Origin: CAYOKT01 sp964404605
GTDB taxonomy: Bacteria; Electryoneota; Electryoneia; Electryoneales; Electryoneaceae
Length of the DNA: 5,249 nucleotides
NCBI GenBank assembly: GCA_964404605.1
Contig: CAYOKT010000138.1
Span: 1-5,249 of the forward strand
Reading direction: 5' to 3'
Shown here: piece after piece, positions 1-5,180 of the stretch
How the letters are laid out: every line of letters starts with the position of its first letter
How positions within the stretch are numbered: position 1 is the first letter of the stretch
Notes under the pieces: generated by a model
Database searches by the model: none
The model's input: the letters and a program-made list of their open reading frames with translations, nothing else
Told to the model about the DNA's origin: nothing
Position numbers and translations under genes: made by a program

Positions 1-377
1 CTCCGCCGGCCGATCGCCCGGAGTGCGCGGCCGCCTTCACGAATCCATCGCGTCCTCGAAATGTGGCTGGTGTCCCCGTCGAGGATGAAATGGCTGGCGA
101 TGGTCAGGTACGGGTTGACGACGTATACGCTGTCGTTATACTCCCCCTCGGCGACGAGGACCGTGTCATGCTCCCCCGAGGCGGCCACCGCGGAGACGAT
201 CGTTGGAAAATCCTCGGGAACACGCAGAACCGCGGCGTTCACAACCACGGGAAAAGCCAACAGGAGGAAAGACAGGGCAAGACCTGCAGTCCGGGTGAAC
301 CATTGACGAGACGGGGGACAAAGAAGCGCCGGACGGTTCAACCGCGCCGGCTGAACCATTTCGGGGTGAACAGTCAT
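1..377 (-). CDS. Secreted right-handed beta-helix protein, N-terminal part, runs off the window
   Basis: The frame is open from ATG at 377 to the window edge: 125 complete codons, C-terminus missing. Residues 1-30 form a long n-region containing Arg residues. Residues 31-46 are a hydrophobic stretch (AGLALSFLLLAFPVVV), followed by NAA, a plausible signal peptidase I site near 48-49, so export by Sec is inferred. The mature protein begins with LRVPEDFPTI (51-60), then DTVLVAEGEY (71-80), YLTIAS (90-95) and LDGDTSHISRT (99-109). These match the first coils of pectate-lyase-like parallel beta-helix repeat proteins, which are usually secreted or surface-bound. The start is supported by a GGTGGGGG purine run 5 nt upstream; Met7 is an alternative without a clear ribosome site. 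Residues 110-125 (RWIREGG onward) no longer look like a beta-helix, so a frameshift near base 50 is possible. Substrate and function cannot be told from this fragment. Confidence 0.72.
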   Translation of the reverse strand, partial: MTVHPEMVQPARLNRPALLCPPSRQWFTRTAGLALSFLLLAFPVVVNAAVLRVPEDFPTIVSAVAASGEHDTVLVAEGEYNDSVYVVNPYLTIASHFILDGDTSHISRTRWIREGGRALRAIGRR

Positions 378-442
378 GGTATCCCCCACCCTGGCGAACC
401 GTTGATCGCGGACTCTGCGGGGGGAATCCGACTCCTTCGTGC

Positions 443-471
443 AATATAGGCGGGTTTTCGACGTTTCGAAA
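443..471 (-). promoter_or_regulatory. Probable promoter of the beta-helix gene
   Basis: On the minus strand a good -10 box, TATATT, lies at 448..443. A weak -35, TTTCGA, lies 17 bp upstream at 471..466. Transcription would start near 436, giving a leader of about 58 nt before the ATG at 377. The -10 is identical to that of the secG promoter. The -35 matches the sigma-70 consensus at only three positions, so this is moderate evidence. It lies after the tRNA terminator, which fits an independent transcription unit. Confidence 0.45.
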
Positions 472-528
472 AACGAACCGGCAAGATCAGGACATTTTCC
501 CCGCACAAGCCTCATCCTTAAACGCGAA

Positions 529-554
529 CGGCGCGAAGCGTCTGCTTCGCGCCG
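529..554 (-). terminator. Hairpin terminator after tRNA-Leu
   Basis: A perfect 11-bp inverted repeat with a 4-nt loop (arms 529..539 and 544..554). It begins 4 nt beyond the tRNA 3' end. On the minus strand it is followed by TTCGCGTTTAAGG, which is only moderately T-rich, so termination may be partial or need Rho. No other strong stem lies between the tRNA and the beta-helix promoter. The most likely role is to end the secG-tRNA transcript and protect or shape the tRNA 3' trailer. Confidence 0.65.
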
Positions 555-558
555 CCTG

Positions 559-642
559 TGCCGGAGGCCGGACTCGAACCGGCACGCCCAATAGGACACA
601 GCGCCCTCAACACTGCGTGTCTACCAGTTCCACCACTCCGGC
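559..642 (-). tRNA. tRNA-Leu (anticodon GAG)
   Basis: An 84-nt class II tRNA. The acceptor stem pairs GCCGGAG (642..636) with CTCCGGC (566..560), and the discriminator is A at 559, as leucyl-tRNA synthetase requires. The D-arm has the typical leucine form GTGGTGGAACTGGTAGACAC. The anticodon stem pairs CAGUG with CGCUG around the loop UUGAGGG. The anticodon GAG (608..606) reads CUC and CUU codons. The long variable arm pairs GUCC with GGGC, using one wobble, and the T arm is GCCGG-UUCGAGU-CCGGC. CCA is not encoded: the next bases are CAG, so the CCA-adding enzyme must supply it. No promoter is visible upstream, so the tRNA is probably processed from the secG transcript. The same isoacceptor follows secG in Escherichia coli (leuU). 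Confidence 0.97.
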
Positions 643-651
643 AGTAACACA

Positions 652-673
652 CGGGCCGGGCGCGCCCGGCCCG
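652..673. repeat. Perfect 22-bp GC palindrome between secG and tRNA-Leu
   Basis: CGGGCCGGGCG is followed immediately by its exact reverse complement. As RNA it can form a stem of about 9 bp with a 4-nt loop, all G-C. It ends 9 bp before the tRNA 5' end. On the minus strand it is followed by TGTGTTAC, which is not a convincing U tract. A role as an attenuator, a processing boundary or a 3' stabiliser of secG mRNA is inference. Confidence 0.7.
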
Positions 674-677
674 CACC

Positions 678-696
678 GGTCCGGGAATCCCTGACC
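678..696. repeat. Imperfect 19-bp inverted repeat in the secG-tRNA spacer
   Basis: On the minus strand GGTCAGGG and CCCGGACC flank ATT, giving seven base pairs with one A-G mismatch and a 3-nt loop. It is 4 bp from the 22-bp palindrome, so the transcript leaving secG would meet two stems in quick succession. A weaker third stem (CCCGC, loop GGAG, GCGGG, at 750..737) lies just after the secG stop codon and is followed by AAAG, not U residues, so it does not look like a terminator. Confidence 0.5.
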
Positions 697-753
697 ACCA
701 GTCTGCCATTCACACCGAGGAAGGAATGTTCGCTTTCCCGCCTCCGCGGGCGT

Positions 754-1125
754 TTACCCGCCGGTCGCTCCCCCGGTCGCGGGGGCCTGTTCTCCGGCCG
801 CTCCCGCCGGCTCCCCCTGCCCGCCGCCGAGAAAGTCGAGCGGGTAGGGCTCGCTCTGCATCGCTTCCTGGGTCACCGAGCGCGGCGTGCTCTGCCCCTT
901 GGAGAGGACCCCCAGCAGCATGCAGTTGATCCCGAAGACCAGGGCGAGGATCACGGTTCCCTTGTGCAGCAGGGTCGCCGCCTCGCGTCCGCCGAGATAG
1001 GCCGATGAAGCCGCCCCGCCGGCGATCCCGGCGAGCCCTCCGCCCTTCGCGCGCTGCATCAGGATGGCGACGACGAGGAGCACGGAGACGATCAGGTGAA
1101 TGACCAGCAAAAAAGCGTACAGCAT
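754..1125 (-). CDS. secG: Preprotein translocase subunit SecG
   Basis: SecG is the small accessory subunit of the SecYEG channel in the inner membrane and helps SecA-driven export. The 123-residue product has the family layout: a first membrane helix at about 3-22, the conserved cytoplasmic loop LMQRAKGGGLAG (22-33) with Gly- and Ala-rich sequence through the SSAYLGG region (40-46), then a second helix at about 56-74. Residues 100-123 are a low-complexity Gly/Ala/Pro/Glu tail, which is usual in SecG and explains a length slightly above the common 70-115. The ATG at 1125 follows a GAAGGAAGGG ribosome site by 2 nt. The gene sits 75 bp after tpiA with its own promoter and precedes tRNA-Leu, so it is probably transcribed together with the tRNA. 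The call is firm on motif, topology and neighbours. Confidence 0.95.
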   Translation of the reverse strand: MLYAFLLVIHLIVSVLLVVAILMQRAKGGGLAGIAGGAASSAYLGGREAATLLHKGTVILALVFGINCMLLGVLSKGQSTPRSVTQEAMQSEPYPLDFLGGGQGEPAGAAGEQAPATGGATGG

Positions 1126-1151
1126 AACCCTTCCTTCGTGTCCCGGGCCGG

Positions 1152-1180
1152 AATATAGAGGCGCCTCCCGGTCCGTGCAA
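1152..1180 (-). promoter_or_regulatory. Promoter of secG (and probably tRNA-Leu)
   Basis: On the minus strand a -35 TTGCAC (1180..1175) is separated by exactly 17 bp from a -10 TATATT (1157..1152). Transcription should start near 1145, about 20 nt before the secG ATG. The whole element lies in the 75-bp tpiA-secG gap. Just after the tpiA stop the minus strand reads GAGCCCTCATTTTT, which may act as a weak terminator for the glycolytic operon, but its stem is only about 3 bp. Confidence 0.72.
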
Positions 1181-1200
1181 GGGCCGGAAAAATGAGGGCT

Positions 1201-1953
1201 CTACCCCGCCGCGGCGATGATCCTGGCGAAGGATTCGGCGTCCAGGCTGGCGCCGCCGACCAGCCCGCCGTCGATGTCCTCCTCGGCGAACAACACCGCC
1301 GCGTTCTCCGGCTTCACCGACCCGCCGTAGAGGATGCGCACCCCCTCGGCCACCTCTTCGCCGTAGTTCACGGCCAGCCAGTTACGGATCAAGCGGTGTA
1401 CCTCCTCGGCGGATTCCGGGGTGGCGGTGCGCCCCGTGCCGATGGCCCACACCGGCTCGTAGGCGATGACCACCTTCGCGACCTCCTCCCCGGTGAAGCC
1501 GTGCAGCGCCCCGCTCACCTGGCGCTCGATCACCGTCTCGGTGCTCCCCTCCTCGCGCTCCTCGAGGGTCTCACCGACACAGACGATCGGGGTCAACCCG
1601 GCCTTCAGCGCGGTGGCGGTGCGGCGCTGCACGGAGGCGTCGGTCTCGCCGAAATACTGCCGCCGTTCGCTGTGGCCGACGATGACATGGCTGCACCCCG
1701 CATCGAGGACCATCTCCGCCGACACCTCGCCGGTGAACGCTCCCTTCGGTTCCCAGAAGAGGTTCTGCGCTCCGACCGTGACCCGGCTGCCCCGCACCGC
1801 CTCGCGGACCGCGTGAATCAGGGTATAGGACGGGCAGAGCAGCACCTCGGGGCCGTCCTCCCCCGCGGCCTGCACCACCGCCCGCGCCAGCGCCGCCGCC
1901 GATTCGGTGGTCAGGTTCATCTTCCAGTTGCCCGCAACCAGCATGCGTCTCAT
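1201..1953 (-). CDS. tpiA: Triose-phosphate isomerase
   Basis: Interconverts dihydroxyacetone phosphate and glyceraldehyde 3-phosphate in the cytoplasm, feeding the gap product upstream in this operon. The 250-residue length is typical of this single (beta/alpha)8 barrel. The active-site residues are all visible: Asn9 and Lys11 in GNWKMN, the electrophile His94 in IVGHSERR, and the base Glu166 in AYEPVWAIGTG. The mobile phosphate-gripping loop 6 covers about 167-177, and the second phosphate site is YGGSVKP (209-215). The ATG at 1953 has a GGGGG ribosome site (1962..1958) 4 nt upstream; Met4 is a weaker alternative. It begins 18 bp after pgk with no promoter between, so it is the last gene of the gap-pgk-tpiA operon. 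No missing residue or unusual insertion is seen. Confidence 0.98.
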   Translation of the reverse strand: MRRMLVAGNWKMNLTTESAAALARAVVQAAGEDGPEVLLCPSYTLIHAVREAVRGSRVTVGAQNLFWEPKGAFTGEVSAEMVLDAGCSHVIVGHSERRQYFGETDASVQRRTATALKAGLTPIVCVGETLEEREEGSTETVIERQVSGALHGFTGEEVAKVVIAYEPVWAIGTGRTATPESAEEVHRLIRNWLAVNYGEEVAEGVRILYGGSVKPENAAVLFAEEDIDGGLVGGASLDAESFARIIAAAG

Positions 1954-1971
1954 TTCGCCCCCGAGATAGCT

Positions 1972-3177
1972 TCAGCCCCGGCGATCCGTCAGGGCAACCA
2001 CCCCCGGCAGCTCCTTGCCCTCGAGGAACTCGAGGCTCGCGCCGCCGCCGGTTGAGACATGGGACACCTTGTCCGAAAGGCCGAACGCGTGCAGCGCGGC
2101 GGAGCTGTCGCCGCCGCCGACCACGGTCACGCCGCCCCGCGCCGTCGCCTCGACCAGCGCCTCGGCGACCGCCCGCGTCCCCGCGGCGAACGGCTCCATC
2201 TCGAACACCCCCATCGGGCCGTTCCACACCACGGTGCCCGCGTCCATCAGCGCATCGGCGAAATGCTCCCGGGTCTCCGGGCCGATGTCCATCCCGCGCC
2301 AGCCATCCGGGACCTCACCCCGCCGCACGACCCGTGTGTTCGCCTCCGCCGCGAAGGCGTCGGCGATGAGGTAATCGGTGGGGAGGATCACCTCCGCCTT
2401 CGCCCCGGCGAACTTGTCCAGCAGGGAGCGCGCCATCTCGACGCGGTCCTCCTCGACCAGCGAGTCGCCCACCGGCATCCCGGCGGCGACATCGAGAGTG
2501 TAGGTCATCGCACCGCCGAGGAGCAGCTTGTCCACCTTGCCGAGCAGGTGCTCGATCACATCGAGCTTGCCGCTGATCTTCGCGCCGCCGAGTACCGCGA
2601 TGAACGGTCGCTTCGGCGATTCCAGCGCGCCGCCGAGGTAGTCCAGCTCCTTCGCCATCAGGTAGCCGGCCACGGCGGGCTGCAGGTAATGGGTCACCCC
2701 CTCGGTGCTCGCGTGAGCGCGGTGCGCGCTGCCGAAGGCATCATTCACATAGAGGTCCCCGAGGCGGGCAAGCGCCCGGGCGAACTCCGGGTCGTTCTTC
2801 GTCTCGCCCTCGTGGAATCGGGTGTTCTCGAGGAGGAGCGCCTCGCCCTCCCCAAGCCGCTCGACATAGAGCATCACCTCCGGGCCGATGGTGTCCGGCG
2901 CGAGGCTGACCTTCTGCTCCAGCAGCTCGGAGAGACGGTGCGCCGCGGGCAGCAGGCTGTACTTCTGCTCCGGCTTCCCCTTCGGCCGCCCGAGGTGGCT
3001 GAGGAGAACCAGCCGCCCCCCCTCCCCGAGCACCTTGCGGATCGAGGGCAGCGCCGCCCGGATGCGCGTGTCGTCCGTGACCCGCAACTCCTCGTCCAGC
3101 GGGACATTGAAGTCCACCCGCATCAGGACGCGCTTTCCCCTCAACTCCACGTCATCGAGGGTCATCTTGTTCAGCAT
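1972..3177 (-). CDS. pgk: Phosphoglycerate kinase
   Basis: Transfers phosphate from 1,3-bisphosphoglycerate, made by GapA, to ADP, yielding 3-phosphoglycerate and ATP in the cytoplasm. From ATG 3177 the product is 401 residues, a usual length for the two-domain enzyme. N-domain substrate site: RVDFNVPL (20-27), HLGRPKG (61-67), Arg120 in NTRF and Arg153. C-domain nucleotide site: GGAKISGK (197-204), WNGPMGVFE (318-326), GGGDS (354-358) and STGGGASLEFLEGKELPG (375-392). I chose 3177 over the upstream ATG at 3198 because a GGGGG ribosome site lies 5 nt before it, the family start is close to MLNKMTLDDVEL, and the longer form would overlap gap. The stretch TYTLDVAAGMPVGDSLVE (225-242) differs from the common TFLKA form but contacts no catalytic residue I know of. 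It starts 13 bp after gap. Confidence 0.98.
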   Translation of the reverse strand: MLNKMTLDDVELRGKRVLMRVDFNVPLDEELRVTDDTRIRAALPSIRKVLGEGGRLVLLSHLGRPKGKPEQKYSLLPAAHRLSELLEQKVSLAPDTIGPEVMLYVERLGEGEALLLENTRFHEGETKNDPEFARALARLGDLYVNDAFGSAHRAHASTEGVTHYLQPAVAGYLMAKELDYLGGALESPKRPFIAVLGGAKISGKLDVIEHLLGKVDKLLLGGAMTYTLDVAAGMPVGDSLVEEDRVEMARSLLDKFAGAKAEVILPTDYLIADAFAAEANTRVVRRGEVPDGWRGMDIGPETREHFADALMDAGTVVWNGPMGVFEMEPFAAGTRAVAEALVEATARGGVTVVGGGDSSAALHAFGLSDKVSHVSTGGGASLEFLEGKELPGVVALTDRRG

Positions 3178-3182
3178 CCCAT

Positions 3183-3187
3183 CCCCC
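3183..3187 (-). promoter_or_regulatory. Ribosome binding site that decides the pgk start
   Basis: A GGGGG run lies 5 nt before ATG 3177, in the short gap between the gap stop codon and pgk. The competing in-frame ATG at 3198 lies inside the gap coding region and would place this run within pgk itself. Similar GGGGG runs precede gap, tpiA and the beta-helix gene. Confidence 0.55.
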
Positions 3188-3190
3188 GGT

Positions 3191-4186
3191 TCAGACAAGC
3201 CTGCGGACCAGGTCCACCACGCGGTTGGAATAGCCCCACTCGTTGTCGTACCAGGAGATCACCTTCGCGAAGTTGCCTCCCATCACGGCGGTCAACAGCG
3301 AGTCGAAGATGCTCGAATGGGGATTGCCGATCACGTCGGTGGAAACGATCGGGTCCACGCAGTAGTCGAGGATGCCCTTCATCCGCCCTTCCGAGGCGGC
3401 TTTCATCGCGGCGTTGATCTCCCCGGCCGTGGCATCCACCTCGAGTTCCGCGACCAGGTCGACTACAGCGGCATCGGGCACCGGGGCGCGCATCGCGATG
3501 CCGTCCAACTTCCCATCGAGGGCCGGGATCACCTTACCGATCGCCTTTGCGGCGCCGGTGGTGGTCGGCACGAGGTTGATCGCCGCGCTGCGTGCGCGCC
3601 GCAGGTCCTTGTGCGGCAGGTCGAGCAGGTGCTGATCGTTCGTGTAGGCATGTATCGTGGTCATCCAGCCGCGGCGGATGCCGAAGCTGTCCTGCAGCAC
3701 CTTCGCCACCGGCGCAAGGCAGTTCGTCGTGCACGAAGCGTTGGAGACGATCAGGTGCTCCGGCTTCAGGTCCTCGTCGTTCACCCCGAGCACGATCGTG
3801 GCGTCGATCTCGTCCTTCGCCGGAACGGTGAGCACCACCTTCTTCGCCCCCGCCGCGATATGCTGCGCCACCTGCTCCCGCTTGCGGAAGACGCCGGTGG
3901 ACTCGACCACGATGTCCACGCCCATCTCCACCCATGGCAGCTTGGACGGGTCGCGCTCCGCGAGGACACGAACCTTCCGCCCGCCGACCACGATGCTGTC
4001 GCCCTCCACCGTCACCGGGTCGGGGTAGCGCCCGTGGGTGGAATCGTACTTCAGCAGGTGAGCCAGCGTTTCGACGTCGGTCAAGTCGTTGATCGCTACG
4101 AATTCAAGGTCATCGTACGCACGCGCCGCCTTGAACACGAGGCGCCCGATGCGGCCGAACCCGTTGATCCCGATACGTGTCGCCAT
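3191..4186 (-). CDS. gap: Glyceraldehyde-3-phosphate dehydrogenase, type I, NAD-dependent
   Basis: Oxidises glyceraldehyde 3-phosphate with phosphate and NAD to 1,3-bisphosphoglycerate, the substrate of the next gene, pgk. The 331-residue length is typical. The Rossmann fold starts at once with RIGINGFGRIGR (4-15), and Asp34 in AINDLTD is the ribose-binding acidic residue. The nucleophile Cys152 lies in SNASCTTNC, and the base His179 in TTIHAYTNDQ. The LP pair at 190-191 in LLDLPHKDLRRAR is the NAD-specific form; the NADP enzymes of plastids carry AS there. The C-terminus holds SWYDNEWGYSNRVVDL (311-326). ATG 4186 was chosen because homologues start at MATRIGINGFGR and a GAGAGGGGG site lies 9 nt upstream. 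In-frame ATGs at 4255 and 4261 would add a tail unlike the family. First gene of the gap-pgk-tpiA operon. Confidence 0.98.
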   Translation of the reverse strand: MATRIGINGFGRIGRLVFKAARAYDDLEFVAINDLTDVETLAHLLKYDSTHGRYPDPVTVEGDSIVVGGRKVRVLAERDPSKLPWVEMGVDIVVESTGVFRKREQVAQHIAAGAKKVVLTVPAKDEIDATIVLGVNDEDLKPEHLIVSNASCTTNCLAPVAKVLQDSFGIRRGWMTTIHAYTNDQHLLDLPHKDLRRARSAAINLVPTTTGAAKAIGKVIPALDGKLDGIAMRAPVPDAAVVDLVAELEVDATAGEINAAMKAASEGRMKGILDYCVDPIVSTDVIGNPHSSIFDSLLTAVMGGNFAKVISWYDNEWGYSNRVVDLVRRLV

Positions 4187-4295
4187 AGACTGTATCCCCC
4201 TCTCCCGCTTGGTTTTTCGGCTATACTCCGGGCCCCGGCCCGCCCTTCGATTCATATGCAATGGAACCCTGTATGTCCGTCACCGATTGAAGGCA

Positions 4296-4324
4296 AAAAT
4301 AACGGACCCGCCGGAAAGGTGCAA
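4296..4324 (-). promoter_or_regulatory. Likely promoter of the gap-pgk-tpiA operon
   Basis: On the minus strand a -35 TTGCAC (4324..4319) is followed after 17 bp by a -10 TATTTT (4301..4296). A start near 4289 gives a leader of about 103 nt before gap. The leader contains a GC inverted repeat (CGGGCC-GG-GGCCCG) and then TATAGC (4225..4220), which could be a second, closer -10 but has no acceptable -35. The -35 hexamer and spacer length are the same as in the secG promoter. Confidence 0.6.
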
Positions 4325-4374
4325 CCAACTTTTCAGGACCATCGGGGTCATCGTTCGTCCCGCACCCCGACCTG

Positions 4375-4420
4375 CCAACCGGTCGGTCCACAGTGGATCG
4401 ATTCAGGTGAACCGGTCCAC
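4375..4420. repeat. Pair of imperfect palindromes centred on ACCGGT
   Basis: CCAACCGGTCGG (4375..4386) and GTGAACCGGTCCAC (4407..4420) are each near-perfect palindromes with one mismatched base pair and the same ACCGGT centre. The centres are 33 bp apart, close to three helical turns. They lie about 90 and 125 bp upstream of the predicted gap transcription start, and the second touches the stop codon of the upstream gene. They could be an operator pair, or stems in the 3' end of the upstream mRNA. The rest of the 233-bp gap between the two genes holds a 7-bp inverted repeat (4342..4348 with 4364..4370) and no gene. Confidence 0.4.
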
Positions 4421-5169
4421 TAGTGCGGCAACCAGGGACCGATCTGCCGCAGGAGCGTCTCCGCGTCCGGCGTACCGATGATGAACTCCCCGCCGTCACG
4501 GATCCGCAGGTTCACCGCTTCCCGCCCCCCGGCGCTGAAGAGCCAGCTCTTCCCGTTATACTGGATCCCGAACGTGCCGAAGGTCAGCTTCTCCTTCTGC
4601 GCGGAGATGATCCGCTCGAGGGGCACCGCCTTGCGATAGATGCGGAAGCCGAACACGAGGTAGCTCGGGGTCATCTGGACACGGTACCCGCCGAACGCCC
4701 AGGCGGTCGCCAGCAGAAGCACGGCGGCGAAGAGGACGGCGTCCTGCCCCTGGGCGATCTGGTGAACGAGCCGCATCAAGGTGTCGCCGAGGAAGATCAG
4801 CAGAACGACCACGATACCGAAGGGGGCGAGCCCCACCTGCCGTTGCTCGAAAAGTACCGTGCCCACCTGGGAGGGGTTGCGGAAAATGCCGTCCCGGACA
4901 CGCAGCTCCCCCAGCTTCGCTTCGTGAATCCTGGGCGGTGGAAGTTTCGGCGGCATGATATTTTCGGACCGGGGAGGCGCGAGAAGGGAAGCCCGGGTGT
5001 CCCGCTCCCTCGCACTCCGCCCGCGCATCTTCGGCAGCGGCGAGCGCAACAGGCGCTCCCGTTGTTTCTCGGTACGAGCCTCCGCCCCACTGATCCTGCG
5101 CCCGGCCATGTCCACCGCCTGTGGGAAGATCGCCGAACCGGAAGCGGGGCCGGCTCTCTTGTCCGCCAC
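4420..5169 (-). CDS. Unnamed membrane protein with two transmembrane helices and a PH-like C-terminal domain
   Basis: I do not recognise a named gene. From GTG 5169 the product is 249 residues. Residues 1-100 are polar, rich in Arg, Pro and Ala, and probably disordered, with a proline patch near 73-79. Two hydrophobic helices follow at about 112-134 and 143-161, forming a hairpin. Residues 162-249 form a beta-rich domain: YRVQMTPSYLVFGFRIYRKAVPLERI, a short SAQKEKL link, then LRIRDGGEFIIGTPDAETLLRQI. This resembles the bacterial PH-like domains found after two membrane helices, where a lipid- or protein-facing role at the cytoplasmic side is inferred. The GTG was chosen for a perfect AGGAGGT 4 nt upstream; an ATG at 5208 is possible but has a cramped ribosome site, and an ATG at 4956 would remove the disordered part. 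Third-position GC stays high through the N-terminal region, so it is probably coding. It lies 233 bp upstream of gap in the same orientation; no functional link is evident. Confidence 0.75.
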   Translation of the reverse strand: MADKRAGPASGSAIFPQAVDMAGRRISGAEARTEKQRERLLRSPLPKMRGRSARERDTRASLLAPPRSENIMPPKLPPPRIHEAKLGELRVRDGIFRNPSQVGTVLFEQRQVGLAPFGIVVVLLIFLGDTLMRLVHQIAQGQDAVLFAAVLLLATAWAFGGYRVQMTPSYLVFGFRIYRKAVPLERIISAQKEKLTFGTFGIQYNGKSWLFSAGGREAVNLRIRDGGEFIIGTPDAETLLRQIGPWLPH

Positions 5170-5173
5170 GGTT

Positions 5174-5180
5174 ACCTCCT
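5174..5180 (-). promoter_or_regulatory. Strong ribosome binding site that decides a GTG start
   Basis: AGGAGGT on the minus strand, 4 nt before GTG 5169. It is the best Shine-Dalgarno match in the window and the main reason to prefer the GTG over the upstream ATG at 5208. The remaining bases to the right edge (5181..5249) hold no gene I can support. An in-frame stop at 5228..5226 bounds this frame, and the tail of another upstream gene could end here. Confidence 0.6.

Noticed and set aside
166..444. Minus-strand 92-residue open frame at the left.
   Set aside because: It is the wrong frame over the signal peptide and beta-helix coding sequence; its Cys/Arg/Gly-rich product has no pattern.
4187..4261. 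N-terminal extension of gap from ATG 4261 or 4255.
   Set aside because: The added residues are unlike any GAPDH start, and a ribosome site precedes the ATG at 4186, where the family sequence begins.
4342..4370. TCGGGGT / ACCCCGA inverted repeat as a terminator for the membrane-protein gene.
   Set aside because: The stem is 7 bp with a 15-nt loop and is not followed by a T run on the minus strand.
1192..4423. Long plus-strand open frames (1192..2055, 2059..3417, 2888..4423) opposite tpiA, pgk and gap.
   Set aside because: They lie antisense to three unmistakable enzymes, have no recognisable motifs, are full of Arg, His and Pro, and follow from high-GC codon use that removes stops on the opposite strand.
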